NCBI RefSeq assembly: GCF_001659605.2
Contig: NC_035172.2
Coordinates: forward strand, 34,771,342-34,835,341
From: Manihot esculenta
Taxonomy: Eukaryota > Streptophyta > Magnoliopsida > Malpighiales > Euphorbiaceae
Length of the DNA stretch: 64,000 bases
Direction: 5' to 3'
The position numbers were made by a program, and so were the translations under genes. The notes under the pieces were generated by a model. The model saw nothing but the letters and a program-made list of their open reading frames with translations. It was not told where the DNA came from and made no database searches. Each line of letters starts with the position of its first letter. Position 1 is the first letter of the stretch. Below, one piece after another: positions 35,964 to 49,923 of the stretch.

Positions 35964-38900
35964 ATGGCAGATGATGGCATAAGGGTAGGTGGGCTTTCAT
36001 CTGGATTGGCTGTAATATTGAATGGTGAGGATGGGAAGGAGAATTCGTCAAAAACTCATCTGGTTTCATATTGTGATGATTTTGGTAATCAGCCTGTGGA
36101 GCGAGCTCTTGAATACATTTTTGGTCTTCCCAGCAAATCTATTGGTCCATTGACTGGTCCAGTTGACAGTGATGTAATCCGCTCTATTATCAAGGGTAAT
36201 TTTTTGAAATTTCATTCGAATTCTGACTCTTTGGCTAGCAATAGGGAAGGACTTGTTGTTTTGGACAATGGCTGCCAGCCTTACAAAGTTGGGCTTGAAG
36301 AATTAAGCATTTATGGTGATATTAGAATTGTGAAGCCCCCTTTGCTTTTGGAGAGTTTAGCAATCTTCAGTAGCGCCAGGGCTAACGTTTGTGTTTGGAA
36401 AGGAAAATGGATGTATGAAGTTACACTAGAAACTTCTGGCATACAACAGCTTGGATGGGCAACACTATCTTGCCCTTTCACTGAGCATAAGGGTGTAGGT
36501 GATGTGGATGATTCTTATGCATTTGATGGGAAAAGGGTTAGGAAGTGGAATAAGGAGGATGAGCCATATGGCCAATCATGGGTTGCTGGTGATGTCATTG
36601 GTTGTTGCATTGATTTGGATCATGATGAGATATTGTTTTACAGAAATGGTGTATCTCTTGGGGTGGCCTTTCATGGTATTCGCAAAAAGGGACCTGGATT
36701 TGGATATTACCCTGCATTGTCTCTTTCTCAAGGTGAATGCTGTGAATTAAATTTTGGGGCTCGGCCCTTCAAATACCCTATTCAGGGCTTCCTTCCCCTT
36801 CAGGAACCTCCCTCGATAAATCTTTTTGCTACTCGGTTGCTTCGATGCTTATCCAAGTTTTTTGATCTGCAGCGTATGGAGGGAGTTGATAGTTCATCAG
36901 TTGGGAAATTAAGAAGATTAAAGAGGTTTGTGTCACTTGATGAACTATTTTATCCTGTTTGTCATGGGATATGTGAGGAATTGTTCTGTATACTTGAGGA
37001 AGATGCAGGGAACACAGAGTATGTAGCATGGGGTCCACTCCTTTCATTCATGATGGAGGTCTTCAGATTGCAGCCAGCACATGACTATTCGAGTTTGGAT
37101 AGACTTATAGATATGCTCCTAGAGTTTCAGGAATCACGTCTAATGTTTGAGTGTATCTTCAGCGCCCTTTCAAGTTGCTGCAAAACAGCATCACTGGTGT
37201 TAACCGAATGCCCATACTCAGGATCTTATTCTTATCTTGCAATGGTATGTCATATTTTAAGAAGGGAAGAATTAATGGTTCTCTGGTGGAAGTCACCAGA
37301 TTTTGAATTCTTGTTTGAAGGTTTTCTAACGCAAAAGAGTCCAAGCAAGCAGGATCTTCATACCTTGATGCCTTCAGTTTGGTGGCCTGGTGCATGTGAT
37401 GATATTTCCTGTGAATCTAGCATGTTGTTGACAACTGTAGCTTTATCTGAGGCAGTCAGCAAGGTATGCCCCATTGTGGATCAATGATTCTTTCAATTAC
37501 ATATCTTTATTTGAGTGCTTTGTTATTGTTGTACATAATCATGGCAAAGCCCCAGGGGACATATTTTCTTTAACGAGGTCCTCAGTGACGTGACATAGTA
37601 ACTCAACTCCTTAATATATTTTATTGCTATTGTAATTTTTAGAAGCCTAAATTAAGATTGAGCTAAATTAAAGTTAAAGTAAGGGATAAATATGACAAAC
37701 TAAGCAAAATCTAGTAGATACTAAACTAGTATACTGCAAAAAATAACGAGGTGGATTGTATCAATATCATAGTTGTTAAAGGTCAAGGTGCACCAAGGCG
37801 CCCAAGGGTCCTAAACCTAGGCGCAAGAAGCAGGCGCAAGAAGCAGGCGCGTGCCTAAGCAAAGCAAGATGCAAAAGTAATAAATAAATAAAAATATGAA
37901 TAATTATTAAAATTAAAGAAATATAAGATGATTATTTAAGTTTATCTACTTTCATAATTATAGAATTTTCAACTTTGATGATATGTTAAAATTTATAATT
38001 ACAAATTATATTTATTTACTTGTGATTTACCTTTAATATTTACAAATAATATAATAATTAATTTAATGGCAGCAAGAAATTGTATAAATTTAATATTGTA
38101 CACTAATATGTAATTTTCTTTGATAATATAATGGCGTCAACAAAGGAATTTTTGTTATAAACGTAGTTCAAAATACCTAAAATTTTTTTATCACATTAAA
38201 AATAAATTATACTTAATTTTTAATATTAAAGAAAAGCATGAAATAAAAACATGCATGAGGATTTGAGATAACCAATGTCGACAATCAAAGTGAAATTGGG
38301 AAGCATAACAATATAGAAAAGAGAGACTAGAGAATCCAGAAGTAGAATCTAAAATAAGAAAGAGATAAGGAGGAGGAGGAGGAGAATCCAAAAGAAAAAA
38401 ATAAAGGAAGAGTAGAAGGAAAAGCCGAAGAAGAAGAATGAAAAGCAATTGATTTATAGCACACAAAGGTAAGTACATGTTCTTTCTCCTCCTCCTCCTC
38501 CTTTATTCTTCACATCTGCTCTTTCTTTTTCATTTCTTTACTGAGAGTGGTTGTATTTGTGTTAAGAGTGGGGAAAAGGCAAGCCATCTCTGAATAGGGT
38601 GCTTGGATTGTCGAGGCGAGCCTAGACGCAAGGCGCTCTTGAGTGTGGCTTAGCTCGCCTGGGTGCGCCTTTGAATCATCTCTCGCCTAGGGAGTGTCAA
38701 GACACTGTAATAACTATGATCAATATCTGAACCTCACATTTCTCCTAGAAAATCTTCTAATTGTTCAAAAGCAACTAGAAATAAATTCTTTAACCAAAAA
38801 GAATTCAATTTAGATTAGAAGTTTGTAATAATAGGGGGTGAAAAAGAATTAAAGGTTTCAAATAAATTTTCAGACACTGCAAATATTCAGAGTGAAATAA

Positions 38901-41900
38901 AAATTTGGAAGTTTGTCAAAGTTAAATGTCTAAATGGACTTGTATGGGTGAAAATTCTTTACCATAAGCCTTTTTTGTTATGAATTTAAGAACAATAAAT
39001 TGAGATTTGTGTTGGGTATAGGCAATGTATAAAGGAATTCTTTTAGCCAATCAAAATATTTCAACTTTGATGTTGTTATCTGCATTTTATCTTGCTGGTG
39101 TTTAAATTTTTAAATCAATTCTATTATATCCTAAAGTTGATGAGCAAGTCTCTTATTCTTGGAGCAATGCTAATTTGCTGCGCTTGTTTCTTCTTCTTTT
39201 CCAATTATTTTGCTTGGGCTATCTAGCTAGGTAGATGTGCTTAAGCTTTTTGTAATTTATATTTTTATTTTAGAAGTACTAAACTGTTTCATTATTCTAT
39301 TTATGCTAATTATTACTGTTTTACATAGTAAAATTTATTTTTTTCCATTTACCAAATGTTTGATTATTGGGGTGGGATAGGAGGGGATTGAGGGAGAAAG
39401 AGGATAGTTCATTTATGTTGAATATATAGGGAAAAGGGATCCTCATCTATTTGCCAATAGTCTAGGATGGAAAATCAGATTAAATCAAGAATCACAGAAT
39501 TCTAACTACAGTGCTTCCATGTGAAAGATCATCTGAGATTCCCTCTAATGGTTATCCAGCTGTGCAATTCCAGAGATTTCTATCTTGCTGAGATTATCAC
39601 TGGAATTTTCTGTTGTTTTCTTTCTGTATTGTTGTTGCTGTGGGGGAGAATAAATTTTATCTTTTGCATTGGTGCCACTTTGATGATTTTTATACTGATC
39701 AATAGCTTTGTAAATACTTGTATCTTTTTCTTTGTAGATTGAGGAGAAGCACAGGGACCTCTGTCTTTTGGTCATGCAGTTTATACCACCTACAAAACCT
39801 CCCCAGTTACCTGGTTCGGTGTTTAGGACATTTTTACAGAATTTTTTGTTGAAGAATAGGGGCGCAGATCGCAATGTGCCACCTCCTGGAGTTTCAAGCA
39901 ACTCTGTTCTTGTTTCTTTGTATACGGTCATACTTCATTTTCTATCCGAAGGATTTGCCATGGGGGACATATGTGGTTGGTTGAGGAGCTGTGAATCAAA
40001 CAATCACAATGTTGGGTTTCTTCATAGAGGTGGTGAACATAGTTTCCCTGTAGATTTATTTCTTAAAAATGATTCTTATCAAACTGACATTTCAAGGCTT
40101 GGGGGATCATTTAGTCATCTATCAAAATCTCATCCTGCATATGATCAGGAAATGGAAGTAATACGGTGGGAAGAAGGCTGTATGGATGATGAAGAAACCA
40201 GAGTAACACACAAAACCACACAGAAACCATGTTGTTGTTCAAGTTACGATGTTGAACTGTCAAAAACGTCAAAGCATCCAATTATGTATACAGCAAAAGC
40301 TTCTCGTGTTCATTGTACCCCTCTTCCCGAGAGGTCTGTGCATGTTCCTGCTGAATGCAGTGCAGGAAGTTTGAATGATGAGATTGCAGACAAGCCTAGC
40401 ACCGGTGATCATTCTGAGTCAGAGTTTGGTTATTGCCCAATGCGAGATATGAGGATTTTGCCAAGGGAGAGTGACATCTCTTCAGCTACACTGAGAGAAG
40501 AAGAACTTCTAGATACTTTGCTTTTGTTGTATCACATAGGTCTTGCGCCAAACTTTAAACGGGTAAAGAAATATTTTGGGCTGAAACTTTTTCTTAAAAG
40601 TGTCACTCTCTCTCACAAGAAAGCCCTGATGCATTTATCTTTTATTTTCTTTTAATTAGATGTTGGTTTACCCACTGCCCAATATCTGTCTTGATCTTGT
40701 TTGTTATGATCTCTTCTTGTTGTCTGAAAATTATTAATTATTTTATTGTCTTTAAAATTTTTAAAAGAAATGCAATGTTGCAGGAAAAATGGTAAAGCAG
40801 TGGTGCTAAAATTGTAATATGTTTGTCCCCTTTAATGTTCATGGTGACTGGAACTGCCTGCTGTCCTGCACTATGCTAATAATGGGAAATGTTTTATGTC
40901 CTTGTAGAAGTGTGCCTAAATTGAGGTTTTAATAGCTGCTTGATATATTTTGCTTTTCTGATCTTCCCTGCTAAATTATAGAAAATTAAACTAGAGGTGA
41001 ATTGTCAAGCACACTTTAGTTCTTCATGTTATATTGTTTGTGCCTGCTTTGTTAGTAGTGTTGTTCGTGCCTTGCTGCTCAACTATTGTTTCTTTTTAAC
41101 ACTGATAGGCTCTCTTGTTCCAAAGTGATGCATATTTTTGAGTGCCTACCAGCTAGGTAGACCTCGACTGATGCTTGTTGACATAGTGAAAGCAAGATTA
41201 GTTTTCTGAAAGCTTGCTGCTTGTAGAGCTTGTCAGAGGATAGTATGTAGGAGGAGGATTCATATAAGTAGCCTTAACTAACTAGTTTGGAATTAGCGTT
41301 CTACTTTGAGTTAATTTGTGTTTTGAGTTTCAACACTGCCTTATGAGTTTAGCCATTTAGTGTTCATCTCTCTCTTTTTCCTTGTGTCACAGTATTTTTA
41401 GTGGATGTTGTACCTAAAATGTTTCATTGATTGTAGGCATCATACTACATGTCTCATCAGTCACAGTCAATATCACTTCTGGAAGAAACTGATAAGCAAA
41501 TAAGAGAAAGAGGTTGTAGTGAACAATTACGGCGTTTGAAGGAAGTTCGTAATGATTATCGAGAAGAAGTTATTGATTGTGTCAGACATTGTGCATGGTA
41601 TGCTGATGATGAATGATAGCTTTTGCAGCTATCTTTTACTTTGATTTTTCTTGTCATATTCTATTTCTACTAATGATGTCGTCCAAAATAAAGCAATGTG
41701 CATCCTTCTTCATCCTTTTTACTCGTTTAGTTCAGATGAGCAATTGATATTCCATTTGACATGTATCTTGATATGTAATTGAAAGCATATTTACTAAATT
41801 TGGTTATTTCTGGCAAATTATTCACATGTAAAAATTATTCTGTTGTCTATGAATTTTGATTATGATGTTTGCATTAGTATGAAATTTTCTAGTCCATTCT

Positions 41901-44900
41901 TTTCTATTTCTGAGTTTGCAACTTCTTTACAGATGACCCTTGTCGCATTTTTTTTAAAATTGTTGTGCATTGGAAAACTTTATTTTAGTAGGTTGCTTCC
42001 TTATATATTCTGAATTTTTATTGGGTCTTTCTGTTATTCACTGCAGGTATCGCATCTCTCTTTTCTCTCGCTGGAAGCAGAGAGGAATGTATGCAACATG
42101 CATGTGGATAGTCCACCTGCTTTTGGTTCTTGGCAAAGTGGATTCTTTATTCGTATATGTACCTGAATTCTATCTTGAAACCATGGTAAATGAATTCTTT
42201 CTCAAAACCATTGGCGATAATTATAGAGCATTGTTGAACATCAGAACACAAGTGATCTATTCTAATCATAGATAAACATAAGTTGCTTGTGTTGTAGTCT
42301 CCATTTTTAGTTTTTGTTTTATTCCAATATTTGTTATATGAAGGCATATTAAGCTAAGTTAAGGGAGAAAGGAGTGAGAAGGGAAAGAGGGCGGTGGGGG
42401 GGGGGGGGAGGGAACCTAACTAGATGAGGTGATGGGAAGTAATATTACATTATTTAAAATTTATGATTATTAATGGTGGCTTGGTATGTAACAGAGTTGA
42501 ATGGTGACAAAAGATCTATGTAGCTGATCCCAACTAGTTTGGGATAAAGGCTTAGTTTTCTATATCTCTTTGGTAGTTTCCAATCTTGTTCACATCTCTT
42601 GAGTTTCTGCAAAAATTATTAAATCGCTTGCCCATTGTGTAAATATCTGCTGCCTCTTAGTGTTGTGAAGTGTTTTCCATTTGTGTTCTGGATTTCTTAC
42701 GGGATCATGGTGTCGCTCACTGAAGCTGGATTTTATCCATTTCTGGCATGAAATCTCGAGCTTTTCAAATAAAAATCTGTCCTTCAAATGTTTCTGCTAT
42801 TTGACATGCTATTCTTAGTATTCTAGTGAATTATGTGGATAACTGGTTCCTTGTGTTAAGGAGTTTATTTCGTCTTGTTATGAAATGGATTGCTGATTCT
42901 CTTTCCTTGTAGATATTGGTGTATGTATAATTGATGCTCTTTCAATTTACTAGGCATTAGAGTTTTTAGACTTGCAACATGTAGCCATGATTTTTAATTC
43001 AAGAACTCTGTGTGTAGAATGCTTTCAGCGAAGTTTTATTGTATCACCAATTAACAATCCTAGTTGTTGAATTAAATTTAATGTTGTCAGAGGTTGATAG
43101 TTTCATGTGTTGCACAAGAGTGATCCTCCATTTGTTCCTTCAGGGAAGTTTTATTGTATCTCCAATTAACAATCCTAGTTGTTGAATTCAATTTAATGTT
43201 GTCACAGGTTGACTGTTTTCATGTGTTGCGCAAGAGTGATCCTCCATTTGTTCCTTCTGCAATATTTGTTAAGCAAGGACTTGCCTCATTTGTAAGTCTG
43301 ACACCTGTAAAAGTTCTTTCCATTGCTCTTTCTTTTTCTTCAAATAGTTTTTTATTATTTGCTTTGGTATTTTTTTTTATTTTATAGATTTTTTTGCTGC
43401 CTTTTTGGGGTTTTTGACTTTGATCTAAATGCTTATGAAAACTTGGTTAACTATTATTATTATTGTTGTTGTAATTGTTATTGATAATCTGACATTGGAA
43501 GTCTATGAAATGAAAGGGCAAATCTAAGAGTGTGGGTTGCAACATCATACTGGCTAGTTATTTTAATGTGTGAAGTGACTCAATCATTTTTATACTCCCA
43601 TATTAAAATGAATTAGTTTGTAATATGCCCGAAATCTTGAATAAGTTTAGAAAAGTAACTGTGGATGATATGAGATGATTGCATCTAGGCATTACATCGT
43701 TCTAAAGAACATAGATAAAGCTCTGGGAGTGAGTGATTATTTATTTTCTTAATTGTACTTTCCATGCCTAATCCATTATCAACTAGAGGGATAGATAACT
43801 AAAATTATAGATCTTTTATTTTTTATTATGTGTAAAATCTTTTATTTATACCCTTCTTATTTATTTATTTATTTGTTGGTGGGAAGGTGTTTAAAATTGG
43901 GTTATTGCATAATATTTTGAAGATTTTTGCAATCCAATAATTTGGGTTTTGGAACATGAAAATATCATGATAAACTTCATAATATAAGGTGTTAGCAAAT
44001 CAAAGTGGTGGGTGGTAAGAATGGATTAACCCTTAAGTGATTCCATGGATTTGGATTTTGGTTTTAGGAGTTCCAACCTTCTTTGAAATTATTATTCTTC
44101 AGTCTTAATGTAGAAAGCAGTGGGTTATTCAAACATTTCTTCTACACATATTATTGAATCTTGTATACTGTAATATTGTGAAGCCTTGACTTATGTCTAG
44201 TACTAGATCAGGTTTTTTTATGTGATCAATATCTACCATTGGTGGTTTATGCCACATGACTGTTACTGGTGGAGGACTGGCATATGCATTCTGTTATTTT
44301 TGAGAAGTTTTATTTCTGACATGCCTATTTTCTATTGAATTTTTTAGTCCTAATTATGCTTTGATCAGAGTGGTATTTATCCAATGTACCTATAGTATTG
44401 ATTGTTTTTACTTGTTTATTAGGTTACTTTCATAGCTTCCCACTTCAACGATCCAAGGATAGTGAGCGCAGATCTAAAGGATCTTCTTCTCCAATCTATA
44501 TCAGTGTTGGTGCAGTATAAGGAATATTTGGCAGTTTTTGAGGGCAATGAAGCAGCCACGCAGAGAATGCCAAAAGAATTACTGTCAGCCTTTGATAACA
44601 GATCCTGGATTCCAGTCACCAACATTCTTCTGCGTTTGTGCAAGGGTTCCCGCATTGCTTCTTCAAAGCAAGGAGAATCATCATCATCATCTTCATCAGT
44701 TGTTTTTCAGGTGAATTGATTAATTTATTTGAGGATTAATGCTCAATTTGATTCCTGTACTTATCCGAGAAGATGAATTTAGACTATTTTTTACTTTTTG
44801 TTCAAATTAGCCCAAAAGTTCCAATTTAAGTTCAATTTAGCCCAAAAAGATAAAGAAAAGCAAGAAATGGAGTTTTTTTATCTAAATCAAGAAATTTATT

Positions 44901-47900
44901 CCATTTTTTTTAATTTTTGGGTAAATTGGAACTTCTTGGTTAATTTGAACAAGAAGTTTAAAGTTGGCTAAATTGAACATCCCCAGTAAGGCTGAAATTG
45001 AACACACAGCATTTATTTGGCTTCATTTTGTAACTTTATTCTCCATGGATAACTAGTGGCTGTAAATTTTAACTTGTATGGGACTCTTAATTTGCATAGA
45101 ATTTGTTGCGAGAAGCTTGCATCAATGATGAAGCATTGTTCTCAGCCTTTCTGAATCGCCTATTTAATACTCTTAGCTGGACAATGACAGAGTTCTCTGT
45201 TTCTATTCGGGAAATGCAAGAAAAATACCAGGTACAAAATGATCTTGTCTGTTCTCAGTTGGTGAATCTTGCTTATTTCAGCATCAACCAATAATAGAGT
45301 TTTGGGAAAAATGGAATAAGAGTTGCAATGCTAAGCATTCTTTAATCTTTAGTTATAATTGACTGTATAGTATCACTTCCATGAGTTGAACAGCTCGAGG
45401 CTTCCTGCTCAGTTTGTCTGAAATACTTTTCTTTTACATTATACAATGTTCCTGAGAAGGAAAGAGAAGGGAAGTTGTTTTAGAGGGAGGGGAGGAGAGA
45501 ATTATTATTAGTGTATTTGGAAAACTGAAATTACTTGGGGGTGAGAAAGGTGTCCCTATTTGGATTGGGGGGGGGAGAGGAGGAAGATAAGTAAAGTTTC
45601 ATCAGAAATATATCTACTCACACATATATGTAATTTAAATTTGAATCTAAGTTCATCTTGGTGTACACAGATTCCTTCCCTATTTTATGTGCGCTCACGT
45701 ACGTAAGTGTTCATGCCTATAAGAAATTGATTCTTTCACATTTGTAGGTTACTTGTGGTTGACTTCTAGTTCTGGTCTTAGTGTAGACTGTGAAGCAGCT
45801 AATAATTGTCTTACCTGGTCTCAATTTTTCCAAGTTTTGATTTTCCTGTTTACTTAATTTTAATCTTATTCCTTTGGACATTGTTTTGCAGCTATTGGAG
45901 TTTCAGCAAAGAAAATGCTGTGTAATATTTGATCTCTCATGCAACCTTGCAAGACTTTTGGAGTTCTGTACCCGTGAGATTCCTCAAGCGTTCTTATCAG
46001 GAACTGATACAAACCTCCGGAGGTTAACTGAATTAATTGTCTTTATTCTCAACCACATAACTTCAGCTGCAGATACCGAGTTTTTTGACTTGTAAGTTCT
46101 GATAATACTTACTAGTGAGTTGAACTCTTATTTCTTTTCTCTTTTTTCTTCTGTCCAGTTTTATTAACTATTCTTTTTATGATAAAACGGAATTGTAACA
46201 TTAGAGATGCCACTTTAGGCTTTCATTTGCAGTAGAGAAGTTACATTAAGGAAATCAGTATAGATGATTGTCAGATATCCAGGAGATCCTTCGTAGTGAC
46301 AGAATCATGTGGATATTGATTATATCTTTCAAAAAATTTGCTTCATGGGAAAATTATTGTTTTTGCAGCAGTCCTGTAGTTGGGAAAATATCATACTCTT
46401 CTTTGTGGGTATATGTTCTGAAGGTTGCTTCTTGGTTCTTGTAGCTCAGTACTAGAAAAGAATTACTCTCTCTGCCCTATAATTTTTTTCCACTTTATTT
46501 TTTCACACAAAGATATTTTTTTAATTATACCCATCTTAAAAGAAATTAAATTTTATTAAATATTAAGAGAGATTTTGAGAGGTTTCCTAGAAATAAGATA
46601 AAATTAAACAGAGTTATAATTGTCAATATATATGTTACTGTACTGTATAAAAGAAAAATGGACAGTAATTTTGGGATAACTAAAAAAGAAAAAATAGATA
46701 AAAACTATGGGACGGAGAAAGTATTAACTAAAACATCACCTTACTATAAATTTATTAGAAAAAGAGAGTTGAATTATCATGGTCATATATTATGGTCTTA
46801 TCCTCATTGTCTGCCACTGTAAGTGCAGGTCGCTTAGACGCCATGGTCAATCGTCAGACAAAGGAAATCGAGGCACGATATTAGCACCTCTTGTGGGGAT
46901 CATTTTGAGTTTGATGGATGCAAGTGTGGAGATGGAATGTGGAGGGAAGAATGATCTTGTAGATGTTTTTGCTAGCATGGAGTGCCCTAGTATTATGCAC
47001 TGTGGGTTTCAGTATCTCTTGGAGTATAACTGGGTAAGTTTTTTCTTTGATTTTATTTATTTCCATGTACTTGCTCATGCATAAACTGTCTGTTATAGAT
47101 AACAGACTTATTGTTGTTCCACTTTTGCATATCCCATGAAAAACAGAATTTTTGTGTAATTTTTGCATGTTGATAAGAAGCTTGAAGTCGAGTCATTTAA
47201 TTCAATCTTTCTTCTGCTTAGGAGACCTGATTTTAACATTTCCATTTTATCTATAAATGAGGGTAATGCAATTAATTAATTCATATCTTTTAGATTATTC
47301 GATGTAGAAATTATGAGGTTAAGAAGATGCATGCGGGATATATTATGTTATGTGTATTATATTCTTCTTGCTTTGACTTTTTGAACAATTGACAGATATT
47401 TATTTTTCCCCCATAGACGTGCCTTGTGCAAAAATAAGGAGAATGTAAATCTTCTTAGTTGTGCAGTGAATGGGATTGGGGGTTCTTGGATTTTGGTTAG
47501 TTTGGATTCAATTGGGTGGTTGTGTCCTGTAGTGGAGTTTCATGAAGAATGGCAGCATAGCCATTCCAGAGGTGAAGAAAAAAACTGTGGAGAATGTTCC
47601 TAATGTTTTGGTTTCCTGATTACTTCAGGAAGTGTGATAGATGAATTTTTAATGTGGTAGACAATATTGTCTGTAGTTTAAGAGAGGTTTTATTGAGAAC
47701 TTGTTGTGTTGAGAGAAAATGTTGTTAGAGGAAATGAACTGTAAATAGAAGTATATTTTGTTGCCTTCTTTTGTACAGCACTGGTATGCAGGAGGTTCCC
47801 CCTTTTTGGCTCCTGTGAGTGGTATTTCATCTTACTGGGAGAAGGCAAGAAAATCTTGTTTTTAAGAGTAGAGGTGGACGATCTTGGTGAAAGTATTGGA

Positions 47901-48859
47901 TACTGTCCTGTGAGACCCATTATATAGTCGCAGTCAAAGTCTATTCTAGCGCATTATCACAAGTTATAGTTCCTCCAGTAGGGCTGGGGCTTTTGCTTTT
48001 TTATCCCCTGAATTTGCAATTGAAATTGCATGTCTACAGTCTACTTCAAAATCCAATTTTGGAGAATCGAGGATGATGAGGTACAAACTTTTCTTGGTAT
48101 CGGGCAGAAGTGGGCAAAAAGAGAGTAATATATAGAAGTTCTTCTATTGAAATTCATCTTCCAACTTCTGAAGGCTTTTTCCAAGAAACCAGAACTATAA
48201 GTTATAACCCTTGGTGTTTGCTCATGTGCTTGAGAATAATGATTTATTATTTCAGTTTTTAAGTGTGGGCTTTTTGTGCCTGTTTAATGGGAAAGACTGT
48301 TTTTGTTTACGTGAAATTGTTCATCATATTGTTTGTTATACATTCATTGGTGGCCCTTCCTTGTATTCCTGGCAATTAAGACTGCATGTGCGTGCACTTG
48401 CATGTTGGTGGTGGCATAACTCATGTTTGTTTTACATGGTTCTGGCTTTAATGTTCTAGAACAAACACCGTACACGAGTAGATATTCTCTTTGAATTTAG
48501 CTGCTTTTCTCCTTTGTTTTCTAAATATTCTTCAGCGTATTTATGTTCCCTCGTCATTTTACCAGGCTGGTTCATGCAGAGGAGATCCTTATCTAGGGAA
48601 ACTAGGGCAGCTCGAGAATTTCTTGAGCCTTCTTATGAGCCGAATTGAGGTGCAACAAATGGAACGGATGAGAAGTGGAGGTGAAACAGGTGCTGATGAT
48701 GGCATCTGCTGCATTTGTTATACAAGTGAAGCAGATGCAAAGTTTGTCCCTTGTTCCCATAAGTCTTGCTATGGCTGCATAACAAGACATCTCTTGAATT
48801 GCCATAGATGTTTCTTTTGCAATGCAACAGTGTTGGAGGTTATTAAGATTGGTGTATAG
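35964..48859 (+). CDS. RKP: E3 ubiquitin ligase RKP (KPC1-related), SPRY and RING domains
   Basis: Coding exons 35964-37463, 39738-40562, 41437-41597, 42047-42185, 43208-43291, 44423-44710, 45100-45231, 45892-46091, 46829-47033 and 48566-48859 join in frame to 1275 aa, close to Arabidopsis RKP. A SPRY domain spans about 135-270 (GKWMYEVTLETSGIQQLGWA, then GDVIGCCIDLD). A C3HC4-type RING lies at about 1226-1265 (CCICY, PCSHKSCYGC, CHRCFFCN) near the C-terminus. RKP is the plant counterpart of human KPC1 (RNF123): a cytoplasmic E3 that targets the CDK inhibitor KRP1 and thereby affects the cell cycle. The start matches the RKP N-terminus (MADDGIRVG); a leader intron (about 35559-35941) probably precedes it. 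The first coding intron carries a hAT-like element, the intron before 43208 carries exon debris, and introns contain G-runs (13 G at 42396-42408). Confidence 0.95.
37768..38718. mobile_element. 951-bp non-autonomous hAT-type transposon
   Basis: The element is bounded by a perfect 8-bp direct repeat, atcaatat, at 37760-37767 and 38719-38726. Its ends are short inverted repeats: CATAGTTGTTA on the left and TAATAACTATG on the right. Eight-base target duplications and CA...TG ends are hallmarks of hAT elements. Both subterminal regions are GC-rich with repeated gcgc/aggcgc motifs (for example two copies of gcgcaagaagcag), while the middle is AT-rich. There is no transposase frame, so it would depend on an autonomous relative. 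It sits in the first coding intron of RKP. Confidence 0.75.
43031..43257 (+). repeat. 115-bp tandem duplication covering the start of an RKP exon; upstream copy decayed
   Basis: The copy at 43146-43257 includes the acceptor tcacag and the first 50 bases of the exon starting at 43208. The copy at 43031-43142 has the same sequence with substitutions. There the acceptor reads tcagag, and a base is lost after gttgat, so the frame is broken. Both copies contain gtgatcctccatttgttcc. Confidence 0.9.
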
Positions 48860-49923
48860 AGAATGTTAAGTCTCTGCTTCTTGTATTTTCTGGTTGCCTG
48901 GAATGTCCCGCTGGCATGGCCTGAGATCTTAGCTGGTCATGGATTTGTCAGTGACTGCTTTTGAATCCCTATTTTCTGGTGTCTTGGACTGATGTGGCAT
49001 CCGACCTGTTTGCTTCTCAGTGCTTCCGTGGCAGCCCATAGGTTTGTGAACCAGTGGCACAGAAGCTGGAAAAAAGGAAGGAAAAAGGCGATAAATTGAT
49101 GAACGATGCTGGAATATGAAAAATGAATATATACTATATATACTTAGGAATATACATACATATATGTATTTGCTTTATATGTGGGTTTTCACTTCTCAAG
49201 GTGAAAAGGTGGATGGGAGTTGGGAAGAAAATTCTCATAGGTTGATTAAGAATTTTGTAGGGAAATTTGAGGGAATTATTTCTGTAAATATGAGATGTAA
49301 ATGGCAATGAAAATATGTGCTCTCTCTCTCTCTCTCTCTCTCTCCCTATCTCAGTTTCATCTGTTTATTTTGATTTTCTCTTTAGTCATTAATTCGTTAC
49401 TCTATCCATCTTAAAGAAAAGCTTACTTTTCATAATTTAGTTATTAATTACTAGTATATGTAAATTTAATAAATGATAAAGAGTAAAATTCATTAATTTT
49501 AGTATATATGTTTATATAAAATTATTAAATATTTTATATTTGCATTTTGAGTCTTTAATCCTGATTTATACAAGAATTACCCAAATATTTAATATGTAGA
49601 TGAAGGGTATATTACAATTATTATTTTAATTATATTAACTTTTTCTATAAAAAAATTCATTAAATAAAAATAAATTTTATCTATAATTTATTATTAAATT
49701 TAGCATCAAGTTATTATTTTAAAATAAAGGAAAAACAAAAAAACTTAAAGAGATTTCTTTGGAGAATTCAGATGAATGCGAGAACACTGCATTCTTGTAT
49801 ACGTGAATGTACGATAATATCCCGTTTGTTGGAGCAGGGCCCAAAGCCATATCTGTCCGCACTTCTCTCCTCCTACTTCTGGGTTCTGGCAGTGGCGGAG
49901 AGCTCGGAGATTTCAATACCAAT
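48860..49923. other. Spacer between RKP and the DUF948 gene
   Basis: The first 250-450 bases are probably the RKP 3' UTR. A CT microsatellite follows at 49320-49344, then AT-rich DNA to about 49740. The last 120 bases may be the leader of the next gene. An in-frame upstream ATG at 49807 would extend that protein by 39 residues, but I consider it untranslated. Confidence 0.4.
49320..49344. repeat. (CT)n microsatellite
   Basis: About twelve CT units in the region just downstream of RKP, possibly within its 3' UTR. Confidence 0.9.

Noticed and set aside
49807..49923. N-terminal extension of the DUF948 protein
   Set aside because: The ATG is in frame, but the extension lacks transit-peptide character, and the ATG at 49924 gives a typical plastid-targeting start.
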